Shown here: piece after piece, positions 34,223-45,591 of the stretch
How the letters are laid out: each line of letters opens with the position of its first letter
Numbering within the stretch: position 1 is the first letter of the stretch
Origin: Adiantum capillus-veneris
Lineage: Eukaryota; Streptophyta; Polypodiopsida; Polypodiales; Pteridaceae
NCBI GenBank assembly: GCA_014529385.2
Contig: CM043966.1
Span: 106,653,587-106,717,586, forward strand
DNA: 64,000 nt
Direction of reading: 5' to 3'
The notes under the pieces: model-generated
The model's database searches: none
What the model was told of the DNA's origin: nothing
What the model saw: the letters and a program-made list of their open reading frames with translations, nothing else
Program-made: the position numbers and the translations under genes

Positions 34223-35463
34223 CTAAACTAAGTCATAGGGTTTAGCATACTCACCTAGTGAGAAATCGACGATGTCTATTTTCCGTCGCGGTTTAGCTGC
34301 TTGCTTGCTAGACTCGGCTTTCCCTTTCATTTTCTCTTCTTTTTGAGAGGCTTCTTCGTGCCTGCCATGCTTTACTCCCATGGCATCCAATTCTTCTACT
34401 TTTGCTTTCCCTTTGTGCTTCTCTTGAATTGGTTCTTCTACCTTTGCCTTCCCTTTAGCTTCCAAGCTAATAACACTCACCGCTTGGTTTACAGCAGGTG
34501 GTGGGGGTAGTGGTGGAATAAGAGGTTGCAGTGGTGGTTGTAGTTGTACGGGTGGTCAAAGGATCTGGACCGGTGGAATCGGCCCTGGTTGGCTGGGTGG
34601 TGCTGGTCTTGCCCTTCACGGAGAGATCTGATTTTGTCTCCCTCCTGAAATTCTGCCTCCTTGGATGTGGGCAGTAGTACATACCATGGCCGTCTTCCCC
34701 GCAATTATAGCAGTGGTACTCTTGGTTTTGTCTTTGTTGTCCTCTTCCTTGTTCTAGATTTCTGATAGACGCATGCTCTTGCTGCACCAGATGCACGGAT
34801 AAACTCTCGAGTTGGGTAGTGATGCGACTGAGCAGGTCTTGCTGCTCTTCTCATGCCTCTTGTGGTTGGGCTCTATGAACGGCTGTTGCAGTCACTGGGG
34901 TTAGTCGGACTGAGCTTGATTCCTCTGACTCATTGACTCTTGCTTGCATGTGCAACTTCTTGTCTTTAAGGCGGGCTACTTCTACTACCAACTCATATGT
35001 TGCAAGAAACCTTCCCTTCACCTTCTCCTTAAGCGGCGACCACAGGCCAGCAATGAAACGGTCCTTCTTCAGGAAATTAGGCACTCCTTTGCCTTCCTCT
35101 AGTGAGGCAACCCATCTCTCCAATAAGTCCACAAACTTGGACTCGTAAGTGGCATACTCTAGTAGACCTCTCTGCTTTAATTCTGTCAGTAGAAAGCTGC
35201 CATAGCTTCTCCGAGGTTGTGCCTCCACCAAACCTCTTCACAAAGGCAGCACGTAACACATCCCATGCATTTTTGGTAGCTTGGGGCAAAGCATTGTACC
35301 AAGACATGGACTCTCCCTTCATCAGTAGAGGAAAAATCCGAAGCCATGAGGCGTCATCATCCTTGTTGGAAACCACACAAGCGATGTCGAAATCATCCAG
35401 AAAGTCGGTGGTCAGATCTTCTCCCTTCTTTCCACTGAACGTGGGGAAAGAAACACTTGCCAT
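34223..35463 (-). pseudogene. G1 gag
   Basis: Starts at ATG 35463 with MASVSFPTFSGKKGEDLTTD, the same role as the T start MESQLQMSGYPLFFGEPGED. The capsid has FPLLMKGESMSWYNALPQAT. A frameshift near 35231 is followed by ESKFVDLLERWVASLEEGKG and FLKKDRFIAGLWSPLKEKVK, like T (FLKKERFIAGLFPDLKVKVE). At about 34710-34670 is the zinc knuckle CYNCGEDGHGMYYC. At 34480-34223 is a Lys/Glu-rich linker ending DFSLGEYAKPYDL, paralleling T DFPLGHGMAPYNL. Broken by at least three frameshifts or stops. Confidence 0.8.
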
Positions 35464-35557
35464 GGTAGTGACTCAAAAAATTACAAAATCTTTTTTTTTA
35501 TTATTATCAATGACAGTAGCAACTCATAACGGCTTTTTACATGGTTGGGTGGATAGA

Positions 35558-35773
35558 TTAAAACAAGATAAAGATGAAAACATTGAAGGAGTGGTGGTAA
35601 TCCAATATGTGGAGAATGATAGGGTTTGGGGAGCTAAGGATTTCTCCTAGCATCGCAGCGCCGAACAAATACACAATCTTTTGTTGGTAGAAGATCTTCC
35701 TATCTACATAAATATTCACATGCATATGCTGCAGAAATCTAAACGGGAAGGCTGTTGGCCCGTTTTCCATCAT
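35558..35773 (-). CDS. Short ORF C before G1 gag, homologous to ORF B of T
   Basis: 71 codons from ATG to stop, ending 94 bp before the G1 gag ATG. It starts MMENGP and ends IFILF. The core reads RKIFYQQKIVYLFGA, then GEILSSPNPIIL and LDYHHSFNV. It aligns over its whole length with ORF B of T (starts MDNGP, core RKIHFQQRMVFMFGA, GEILASPNPVILPLIDYH, ends IFILL). By eye about 29 of the last 48 residues are identical without a gap. Start, stop and place before gag are all shared, although the gag proteins are well diverged. I recognise no known domain; it is hydrophobic with alternating beta-like segments. Function unknown. Confidence 0.65.
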   Translation of the reverse strand: MMENGPTAFPFRFLQHMHVNIYVDRKIFYQQKIVYLFGAAMLGEILSSPNPIILHILDYHHSFNVFIFILF

Positions 35774-35829
35774 GCACAAAGGGTAGAGCACTTACTGATA
35801 CTCTTACCGTGCCGGTGTTGATGAGTCAG

Positions 35830-36600
35830 CACATCCAAAGGAGGTCGTCGCCTTTCATGGGCTCTACCTTTCCTTCATTGCTCAGCACTTACGGGGTGAT
35901 GGAGACAAGTCTAACTACTCCCAAACTTTTGGCTAGCAGCAACTGCAGATAATTACCATAGTCGACGTGTTGCATGAATTCCACTCCATTCAGCTATAAC
36001 TTGTCTCCAGCCCACTCGGTCTCACCTGTGGTGGAGAGCTTCTTCAGGATGAGCTGTATGGGGAGAGAAGGAAGACCCTCTACCCATCTTCTAAAACAGT
36101 GAGAGCAGTAGCCGAACCACTCTTCCTTAGGGCATGGGAACCTTCTTACCACTTCTACTTCAGGATTGTCCAAATGGACTGGCAGTACTCGCATGCGTCG
36201 TGCAAATCGGTAGGCGACCTTCCGCCGCTTAGCCTTGGATAACCTTCTCTTTGGCAAACTGGGTACGACCCGGCTTTCCAAACTTGAAGCACTCACTTGG
36301 CCAGACACTTCTTCCATTGGGGTCATGTGTTTCCAGACTGACTTAGCCTCTTCTTACCTTTGGCTCGAGCAGCCCCTTTAGGCCATTTTGGATTAGAGGT
36401 TATACCTTTGATTGCAGTTTCCTTAGGAAAGGGAGGCCTTACCATTTTCTTTTCCCCTTTGATATGGACAAATTCCTCGCGGTGAATGTTGATGTAGAGG
36501 ATTTCAGCCCCTTCGCTGCCTTGGTTGTTGGCACTCATTGACAGTGTGTTTTGGTTGACAGCAGTGATAGCACTTCATAGACCTCCCACCTGATGCTCTC
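35830..36600 (-). pseudogene. G1 pre-gag reading frame, function unknown
   Basis: Minus strand. At about 36590-36550 is a zinc-knuckle-like CYHCCQPKHTVNEC (CX2CX4HX4C). In another frame from 36538 is a basic segment with NPKWPKGAARAKGKKR. Its stop overlaps the next frame's ATG (ATGA at 36323-36326), which reads RRLSKAKRRKVAYRFARRMR, a CPKEEW...CSHC segment and LPIQLILKKL. After a stop at about 35992 the same frame goes on with GVEFMQHVDYGNYLQ and LGVVRLVSITP. The last motif resembles LGPLRLVEI of ORF A in T. It is probably one degraded protein of about 230 residues upstream of ORF C. Not recognised otherwise. Confidence 0.45.
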
Positions 36601-36770
36601 AATTTGTGGTTAGAACTAGCAACACAAGATGGGGAGCTTACCTCTTGAATATTGACGACACTACAGCGTGGTAGTAGTACTTCAATGGAGCAAAGCACGA
36701 CACGAACCCTGATGGACTCTAAAATGTCGGGAGCCAATGCACACCGCAAGCCGGTCACGGTAAAGCAAAT

Positions 36771-36800
36771 AGGGGGCACCACCTAGCTTTGAGCGGCTAG
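36771..36800 (-). other. U5-type hairpin plus TGGTGCCCCC beside G1
   Basis: The minus strand has the stem CCTAGC (complement of 36795-36800) and GCTAGG (complement of 36781-36786) around CGCTCAAA, followed directly by TGGTGCCCCC. T and its solo LTR have CCTAGTT/AACTAGG at the same place, so the sixth pair has changed on both sides and pairing is kept. Confidence 0.75.
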
Positions 36801-36834
36801 GACGCAGACAACAATGATTTGAAATATCATGAAT

Positions 36835-36839
<5 letters not shown>

Positions 36840-36873
<34 letters not shown>
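36840..36873. repeat. (CA)n microsatellite
   Basis: Perfect CA run of about 34 bp within the LTR-like region. A shorter run lies at about 37145-37161. Confidence 0.95.
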
Positions 36874-36877
<4 letters not shown>

Positions 36878-37821
36878 TAGAGAGAATAGACAGGTGATGA
36901 AAACCCTCGGGGGTGTGAGGGAGAATTATTCTCTTGCCATATTTACAGCAATCTTATTTCCGGTGTGAGCGGGATGAAAACGCATACAACGCCTCTATAA
37001 TGACCCAACACACACTCTTGGGATGATATACGCATACGCTATGGGGCACCACTCGGCTTACACAACCCACCTGGCCGAGATAGGGAACACACCTATGGAG
37101 TGAGGAGAGAGACTGCCCATTTACCCACTCCACACAGAGAGAGACACACACACACACACACCCAAAAAACTCAGCTCAAAAGAGGGGAATTTTTTATGTT
37201 TAGACACAATTAAGCTTGGGCCAACACCAATGGGGCAAATAGCTCACACAATATGGGTAAAATATGTCAGATACAATCACAAATTGGAGCAAAAGCTTCG
37301 GCGCTCATAGGAGAAACTTACACAGCCAAAACAACAAAAACACATTGAGAAATTTGGCAAAGTGGACAGCACCATCGCGTCCAGAACGGCCCAAAACCCC
37401 AGTCTACAATGTCAAAGCGCTCAAATCCGACCTCGGATGAGCAATTTATGGCCAAAACAGGCTCCAAAAACAGCAAAAACACAATTGCGGTTGTTCCTCC
37501 TCTTCTCTCCACGTTTTTTCTGGTCTTCTCTCTAGTTTTTTAGTTCGTGACCCCATTCGACGCACTTTCTTACCTCATGTCGTCGACCCGCAGATAGCTT
37601 CCTCGAGAAGTTTTACGCGCTACCAACTCCTCATTATTAAAGAAAAAACACACTGGTACTGGTGATAGTGAAAATCGATGCACTATGTATATGCTATCCT
37701 ACCTGTACACATGTGGGCCCCACCTAACCACCTGGCTATGGAAAATGGGCAATCCTTTATTTAATGCACCATGCATGCATATGTACATATGTGCAATCCC
37801 TTGCTCCAAAAAAATCCTAAC

Positions 37822-40800
37822 ATAGTTTGCCCATCCCCTAGCCTGCCAGATCATTCATGATCAGCAGCAAAAAGAGATATGAGACTTGTCGTGTCACAGA
37901 TCTCCTCATCCCTCACAAACATTACTTGTTCTACAGACAACTCATCTTGCTCCACCATCATTAACCTAGCATGATATAATTTAAGACGCAATCCATTTAC
38001 CCTTGACTTATGTAAAATCCCATCCAGGTTAGCCAGCTGATATGTACCATTTGGAAAACACTCCACTACCTTGAAAGGGCCTTCGCACTTAACTTGAAAC
38101 TTCTTTTGGAATGTCTTGTCCATCTTACTGTTATAGCGCAAAACCAAGTCATGCTTCTTGATACCCTTACTTTTGAACTTTTCATTTATCTTTGCCAAAG
38201 CCTTATCCTGCATCTGCCCATAATGTTCCAATGCGCTCATCCTATCCAACTGAACCTCTTGTAACTGTAAGAGCCTCTCTTTGAATGCATCACTAGGTGG
38301 CCTAAGCAACTTTTCTAACATCTTTATTGTAGGCAACTCTACTTCCAGAGGCAATAGTGCTTCCTTTCCATACACCAAATGAAATGGAGTAAACCCTGTA
38401 CCTGTCTTCACCGAAGTACGGTAAGCCCATAATGCACTAGGCAATTCCAAATCCCAATTATTTCCTTGGTGTCACTTTTGAAAGAATTTGTACCAACTCA
38501 CCATTGAATCTTTCATTCAATCCATTACACTGCAGGTAATATGGAGTGGTATGCTGGTTCTTAATCTTCATCTTTGCGCATAAAAAGTCTAGTAGTTTAG
38601 CTCTAAACCCTGGCCCCTTGTCCGAAAGTACCTCCAATGGCACCCCAAACTTGCAACATATTTCATCGTACACAAATTTTTCCACATCCTTTGCAGTGGT
38701 TTGTTTTATTGCTATAGCCTCTGCCCATCTAGAGAGATAGTCCACTGCCGTCAAAATATAGCTTTTGCCCTTGCTTGTGATAGGTAATGGGCCTATTGCA
38801 TCAATCCCCCACTTTTCAAACACATCAAATGCCATAATGGTCTTTCGTAGCTCTGGCTTCAACACTCTCTTCCCAAATGCTTGACACCTATTGCAAGACC
38901 TACACCAATGGTGAACATCCTTGTGCAAACTCGGCCATACGTACCCCTCTTGCAAGATCTTATGCAAGGTGATCTTTAGAGCAAAATGGCCGCCACACGC
39001 GCCTTCATGGTTCTCTTCCAACACTCTGTAAAGCTCCTCCCGCCAAGGTACATGTATGAGATCAGTCCCTTTCATGTATAAGACATCACCAATAAATTTG
39101 TACATGTATGCTCTACGCACAAAACCATACTTCTTAGACTTTTGAATGTCCTTTGGAACGATTCCTGTTAGCAAAAACTCATCTTCTTGAGCCAAACTTT
39201 CCCGGCCATGATAAAGAGGTAAATTGGTCCTCAACACAAATAGCTCCCCAATCATGCTTTGAGCTGCTTCATGTGCTTCTCCATTTAGACCACGTTCAAT
39301 GTGTCTGATGCTCCATGCTTCGAACTTTTTTAACAGACCTCTAATTCTGAAACACATTTCCTTCAATGAGGTGTTCTTGCTCTTCCACACACCCAACACT
39401 TGCTTCACAACTAACAAGGCATCACCTTTTATGCTCAACCTTCTAATCCCATGCTTCAAGCAAATGTGTAATCCGGCTTCCAATGTAGCATATTCAGCCT
39501 CATTGTTACTATGCGCATCCAATTTGAACCCTCTCTTGCATACTAGCTTCCCCTCTGGATCGTAAAGTGCTATACCCCCTGAAGCTGCATCATGGCTCGT
39601 TCTGTATGAGCCATCAAAGAACAAAACATGAGCATTGCTGATCTGTGGCACTTCTTCAACTACTCTTCTCACCACCTCTTCCTTAACAAGGAGGGGATTC
39701 TCCTTGTAGGTCAACAAATCAGCTAGGGTAGCTCTTGTACTATCTTCCACTAAAAAAGAGAACTCAAACTCTTGTAGCTCAATTACCCATTTCTCGACCA
39801 CATTTGACATGTTAGTTCCATTAATTAACTGTGGCAAAAAGGCATAACTCGTCAAGAAAACAAAAGGTCGTGGTAGCAAGTAATGAAAAAATCGTCGACA
39901 AGCAAATATTACACTGGCCATCACTAGCTCTACTTCCGCGAATTTTCTCTCTACTACCAACTTCACTCGGCTTGCACAATACACTGGCCTCATATAATGG
40001 TTGTCCTTCCCCTTTTGCAACAGCATGGCTCCAATGGCATCATCCCCTACTGATGGATTTATGTAAAACACTTTCTCCCAATCAGGAGCCTGCATGGCTA
40101 ACAATCCCCCTAACACCTCTTTCACCTCTTGAAACACTTCTTCACACTTGTCATCCCATTGCAATGGGTCATGCTTTGCCACTTGTTGTAATGGATAAAG
40201 AAGCTATGAAGACAATGGAATAAACCGCACCATGTACTTCACTTTGTGTATAAAATTTGCCAATTGCTTTGTACTCGTAGGTGATGGAAGAAGAATAATA
40301 GACTTAACCTTGTCTACATCAGCCTCAATGCCATTTTCTGACACCATGTGGCCTTATAACTTCACCCTTGGCTGTGCTAGATGACGTCTCTTTGGATTTA
40401 GTTGTCCTCCACATTCATCATATCAAGCTAATACCATCTGCAGCTTCTCATGGTGTTCAGCCCTATTGCTGTAGACACAGAAGTCGTCCATAAAAGGTTT
40501 AACACAACTACCAATGAAAGGTTCCAATACCCAATTTGCTCTTTCTTGATAGAAAGATGGTCCATTTGACAACCCAAATGGCAATACTATGTAGCAATAG
40601 AAGCCCCATGGCGTAATGAAAGTAGTCTTTGTTCGGTCCTTAAGAGCAATCTTCAATTGAAAATAGCCTGAAAAACCATCACACACATTGTACCTCTCAT
40701 AACCTGCCACTGAATCCAAGATCTTATCAATGAATGGAAGAGGATACGGGTTCTGATTAGTGGCTGCATTTAAGGGTTTAAAATCTACACAAATCCTCCA

Positions 40801-41810
40801 CTTCCCATCCTTCTTTGGACTGACTACTACTGGACTCACCCATTTTGTGGTCTCCATTGGGACTATGAACCCTGCCTTCAATAACTTTTCCACCTCTTCC
40901 CTCAAGCCTTCCATCTGCTCTTGACCCATCCTTCTTAGCCTTTGCCACACTGGCTTAGCACCTTCTTTTAGCTCTATATGCATCTCTTCGCCCTTGAACC
41001 CTCTGATCTCTTCATATGAGGTAATGAACAAATCAAGAAAACTAGCCAGCGTGTGCATATATATCTATTTTTCAGTAGTTGAGAGGTCTCCACTGATCAT
41101 TTGTGTCATCAATTCCCGCTTCTGTGAAAATTCAACCTTGGTTTGCATCAGCCCTTCAATCACTTCATAAGGCCCTTCACTTTCATCTTCAACTTCATTC
41201 GCAAATGCAACTAAACCAAACTCCTGGATTTCTTTGTCCATCAAAACGAATGTCAACATCATCATCACTGCTGGTAGTACTATCACTGTCTTTGTCGGAC
41301 ACTGTGGAATAGTATTCATCACTAGACTCATGATCATCTTCATAAAGCTCCTCCAATCGTTTCCTTGTGTCCATATTATAAGCTTATTGGCACCTGTCTT
41401 TCCATAGAGGCTAATCGTACCACGTTGCCAATCTCGAACAGCTCCCACTGCACGTAATCATGGTCTGCCTAGTATAATAGGATATGCTCCCAACCCTGCT
41501 GGCATCACATGAAAATCAACCACTGCCTTTGCATCATACAATTCCACTTCTAAGCTCTTTACAACACCCAAACATTTTACTTTTTGATGGTTTGCCAATC
41601 TAATCCGGAAGCCTTACACCCCAGTCACTGTAAGACCCATCTTCTCAACATATGAGTGTGTTATGAAACATATTTGAGCCCCACCATCAACATAACCTTG
41701 TCCTAGATTTTTTCTTTTGTGCCACTTATCTACTATTGGACAAATGTTTGGTAGCTCATCCACACCAACACCTTCACTGAACCTCTCTCTGGTTCTTTCT
41801 CCATTGGGTT
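37822..41810 (-). mobile_element. Gypsy element G2 (3' part)
   Basis: Minus order: end of gag linker, protease, reverse transcriptase, two RNase H domains, integrase, polypurine tract. Its coding sequence is cut at 41810/41811 by the LTR of copia C2. The gag half should lie beyond the other end of C2, outside the window. Domain content is the same as in T, but protein identity is much lower than between G1 and T. Confidence 0.85.
37851..41810 (-). pseudogene. G2 pol (protease to integrase)
   Basis: Minus strand. About 41810-41614 is the linker and protease, YVDGGAQICFITHSYVEKMG. At 41448-41065 is the end of protease and an acidic linker. At 41058-40423 is the reverse transcriptase, GKWRICVDFKPLNAATNQNP, PFGLSNGPSFYQ and catalytic FMDDFCVYSN. 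At 40182-38458 is a long intact frame of 574 codons. It holds the first RNase H, the second RNase H (LFFDGSYRT, NNEAEYATLEAGL), the integrase zinc finger (HEGACGGHF ... CRSCNRC) and the integrase core (WGIDAIGPLP, SDKGPGF, LNERFNG). At 38450-37851 is the integrase end with the GPF-type motif CEGPFKVVE. Stops between these blocks inactivate it. Confidence 0.85.
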
Positions 41811-42132
41811 TGTAAAGAATGAGGATGCAAGAGAGATACACAAGACAAGCACAAAGCACACAGAGATGGAAAGCTTCTTCTTCTTCTTCACAGAAAAGAG
41901 AGTACAAAATGACTAAGTACTAAAGCTGAAAAGTAGCACTTATGTACATGCGGTCACTAAGTGTGAACTCGCTAGAAGCGTACTAGGCTGGCACTATAAG
42001 TGTAGTCCAGTTGTAGAATCACTGGCAGAGATCCTCTCTGTCGGTCACCTAACGCGCCAGTGAGTAAATGCTGTAAGTGTCCAAGACCCGTAGTGGATGC
42101 CAGCTCAAGGTGTAGAGCTCGACATCTCAACA
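41811..42132 (-). repeat. 3' LTR of C2
   Basis: The minus strand begins TGTTGAGATGTCGAGC right after the polypurine tract and ends at the complement of TGTAAAGAATG, where the G2 linker codons resume. It is 322 bp, short as usual for copia. The second copy is outside the window, so the left boundary rests on the resumption of G2 coding. Confidence 0.75.
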
Positions 42133-42145
42133 CTCCCCCTCGAGC
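42133..42145 (-). promoter_or_regulatory. Polypurine tract of C2
   Basis: Minus strand CGAGGGGGAG immediately before TGTTGAGATG, the standard arrangement at the 3' LTR of plant copia elements. Confidence 0.8.
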
Positions 42146-43084
42146 TCTGCATGTTGCAGAGTCCAAGCATAGTCCAGAAACGTCGAAGCTTCTCAGCTCC
42201 GAGGGCCTTGGTAAAGATATCCGCTATCTGCTCCTCTATGCTGACGTAGACCAAGTCGATGTCGCCCGCCAACACTCGCTCTCAAACGTAGTGGTAATGG
42301 ACCTCTATGTATTTGGTCCTAGCATGGAACACTGGGTTCCTAGCCAACTGCATGCTGTTGAGGTTGTCACAATGAATGAAAATCTGCTGGTCCACCTGCA
42401 CTCCCAAGTCCTCAAGTAATGTGCATAGCCAAGCTACCTCGCACGCCGCAACTGATGCACCTCTGTACTCGGCCTCTGTGCTCGATAAAGCAACCGTAGG
42501 TTGCTTTTTGCTGCTCCAAGTAACACTAGCACTCCCAAAAGAGAACATGAAGCCACTCATAGATCTCGTATCAACAATGCTACGTGCCCAATCTGCATCT
42601 GTATACCCATACAATGCTAATGGTGCATCTGCTGCATAGAACAATGCATAGTTAAGAGTCCCTTGCACATACCTAAGTGTGCGTCGTACTCCATCCAAAT
42701 GTGGCTTCCTTGGAAGCTGCATGAACTGACTCTCCAAGCCTACTGTGTAGCTCAAGTCTGGCCTTGTGATAGTCAAGTAGATTAGACTACCCACCATCTT
42801 CCTGTACATGTTGACATCCTCAACAACATCACCCTTCTTTGCACTCAGCTTTGCATTCACATCCAAGGGAACAGAAATCGGCTTACAATCAGCCATACCA
42901 TACTTTGACAACATGTCCAAATCATACTGCCTCTGTGACATCCATACACCCTCTCGAGTCCTGATCACCTCAATGCCCAGAAAGTAGCGCAACTCGCCCA
43001 AATCTTTCATTTCAAACTCCTGTTTGAGAAGACCCTTCACATGGTCAATCTCCATACCATTGTCACCCACAATAATAAGGTCAT
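42139..43084 (-). pseudogene. C2 reverse transcriptase end and RNase H
   Basis: The minus strand starts within the catalytic motif (VDD of YVDD, then LIIVGDN). It goes on through LGELRYFLGIEV, YRKMVGSLIYLTITRPDLSY, YTDADWARSIVDTRSMSGFM and WSSKKQPTVALSSTEAEYRG, to HCDNLNSMQLARNPVFHART. A TGA at 42282-42284 follows HYHYV, after which the frame stays open through EEQIADIFTKAL to the LTR. The first half of the enzyme is 20 kb away at 62886, beyond the inserted T. Confidence 0.95.
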
Positions 43085-43088
43085 CTAC
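43085..43088 (+). repeat. Target-site duplication ctac, left of T
   Basis: Matches ctac at 62886-62889. On the minus strand these four bases are part of the codons for the copia YVDD motif. Confidence 0.9.
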
Positions 43089-44701
43089 TGATAGCCGTTT
43101 TTCAGCTCTCCATAATTGTCATAGTAAGTTACTCCACCCTACCAAATTCACCCAAACGCTATGGCTATCCCTATCATTTCAGTGTACATAGGCGTGTGTG
43201 AGTTAGGGGGCTTTTCCCATATCTTCTTAAAAACCCTCAGCTAGCTAGTCACTGGGCTAGTTGAGCCAAAAAAAATAAAAAATAATAAAAAAATAAAAGT
43301 ATATTATGGCCTCTTTGTGTGTAAATATTTCATTGTATATATGGCCTAAATATAGGTATTTTTTATTATTATTTTGGTATTTTATTTAAATATTTCTACT
43401 TAGGTGTGTGTTTTATTAAACCTATGTACACTTTCTTTCATCCTCTTACACCATAATTATATTTTTTGCCAATATGTACATACTCTAACCTCATATTTTT
43501 CCTTTATACAAATCACTCCCACATTTTCACCCTCACCCTCGTGAAAACAAAAAATTGATTTCTACTCATTGGTTACGTTTATTATATTATTTACTTGCAT
43601 ATCTTTTCCTCTTTCACCCAAAATAATTCAAAGAGAGACCATATCATATGATTCCAATATCTTTCCATATCCATAACTCCTCCATATTTTTATTATTATT
43701 TTTACTCATTCTTCTAACACCATGTGCTCATTGAGCTAAAGTCCATGAATAGTCCATACACTAGTCCCACCATGAATATATTTCTTTATTCACCAATAAT
43801 CCTCCTCCATGCATGTGTCAAGGGCAACTTGGATGCTTTGTATTATGATATGACAAAGGAGGGGCTCACTCTTGGATGCATTGTACAAATTCAACAAAGG
43901 AGGGGGCCACCGAAGACTTTTTGTGAAGAAAAAACAGGTCTTTTGGTGGGATTTTTAATATCCATCTCCACTCCGAATTTAGAGCAGTGGTCAAAAGAGA
44001 AAATGTAGCCCACGCTTTGAATAATAACCTCAAATTTTTTCATGATTTTTGGAGTAGCCACCGGTGAGCTATGATTTTTTGAGTGGACCCCAATCTGCCC
44101 ACTTTTCTCACAAGTAGCCCCTAGTCTTCTCTCACCTCTTTCCACACTTCTACACACACACACATTCCTCTCAATCCCTCACTCAAACCTGCACCTTCAA
44201 TGGTTTCTCTCACCTTCTTCACCATTAACCTCCCCTCTTACTTCCATAGCTCTCATATGAGCTCTCCATGTACATACACCATCTCTATGCCTCTCTCTAC
44301 TATCTCCAAAGTACAATTCCATCTTACTCCTTATATATATACATAAATTTAGCATGTGTACCATGCTTAACCTCTGCAAATCAAGAGATCTCATCAACAG
44401 AATTACCATGTTCATCACGATAATCAACCTTGGCGGCGGTGGCGTAAAGAAGAGAAGACGAAGAAGAAGATAGATAGTCATTTTGAGAACCTACACAAGT
44501 AAGTCCAAAACTTCTTCAAGCTTCACCATCACAAGGATTTTCTCACTTCATTCAACCATCTTACTTCAACCATCCACCTCATTCTACCCATTGTAAATGT
44601 AACATTAACTTTCTAGTGATTACTAACGACTAACATACTAACACAAAATAGCATTGACCTAACCATAAAAGACACCTTACCTCAAGACATGTGTATAGTA
44701 A

Positions 44702-44740
<39 letters not shown>

Positions 44741-44910
44741 TACTTACTTTCACCTTATCTACCATCAATAATGCTCTCTTTTGAGCCCACACCCATGACT
44801 CAAGCAGACAAAGAAGGCCCGCAATGTTTTGATATTCAAAAAAAATCATAATCCTGATTTGTTAGCTTGTAAATTAGGATTTCTAATAATCTTTATGAGG
44901 GGTCTCCAAC

Positions 44911-44920
44911 CTATAAATAG
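44911..44920 (+). promoter_or_regulatory. TATA box of T LTR 1
   Basis: ctataaatag in a GC-rich context (caacctataaataggcccct), a strong plant core-promoter match. Identical boxes lie at 53504-53513 and 62038-62047. Transcription would start about 30 bp downstream, which puts the U3/R border near 44950. Confidence 0.7.
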
Positions 44921-45591
44921 GCCCCTCTCCTTCTTGTAAAATAGCCTCCAACATCTCACATAGCACCCCAACACTCTATGCGTGAGGAGAGACTTAGGTG
45001 TAGCAACCGCTTGTGAGCTTCACTCTTGGTGTGAGAGAAGCCTTCAAGCTACACATTGCAAGTGAGAGAGCGTGAGTTCCACAAATCTCAAAACCACTAT
45101 TGTATATGCTCCTTCATCATCAATAAATTGAGGTTTGGTGCATCAAAGGCGTGATTCGACGTTCAAATCTTCGTCCTTCCATTTGTGCAATACGGTTTGG
45201 TGAATTCAAGGTGACTTGTGTATTTTGAGTTTTTATCGGTTGATCTTGATTTTAGAAAGTGTTTTAGTGTGTTTTTCATTGCCAATTTTTTGTCCATTGT
45301 AAGAGGGTATTGTGGTGAGAGGTCTCCCACACCCTAAGACAGTGTGTGTGTGTTTTGGCAATGTTTAGCAATCACTAAGCATTGAGTGAGTTTTGTACAA
45401 GTTCTACGATAGCATCATAACCAACCATCTCCATTTGCAAGTCACAAATAAGGTATTACGCAAGATATTTTCCTCTCTCTCTTCCCTTTGCTCTAGCTCT
45501 CTCTGGTCCATTTCATGTGTGTCTTGGTGTGAGGTTGCTTGTGTGTGTTGTGTGGTGCATCTTCTTGGTTGTGCCAAAATCTCTCTTGCGT

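Larger units (their letters stand above)
31614..36800 (-). mobile_element. Gypsy element G1 (decayed, lacking integrase)
   Basis: Minus order: hairpin and LTR end (about 36737-36800), long pre-gag frame, short ORF C, gag, protease, reverse transcriptase, RNase H. The frame stops being G1-like at 31614, inside the second RNase H. Integrase and 3' LTR are absent, and the break meets the broken end of G4. G1 proteins are closest, within this window, to element T. Confidence 0.8.
36737..37822 (-). repeat. LTR-like region between G2 and G1
   Basis: On the minus strand it begins TGTTAGGATTTTTTTGGAGC, directly after the G2 polypurine tract (AGGGGATGGGCAAACTA). It may end at GGTGTGCA (about 36737), before TTGGCTCCCGAC, a poor match to the primer site of T. 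There is room for only one LTR between the coding parts of two different elements. Contains a (CA)n run and no coding sequence. Boundaries on the right-hand side are well supported, on the left weakly. Confidence 0.45.

Noticed and set aside
43724-44481. Open frames of 90-94 codons repeated in all three T LTRs as conserved genes
   Set aside because: Their repetition follows only from LTR duplication. They lie in U3 on both strands, are low-complexity, and are broken by the 41-bp deletion in LTR3.
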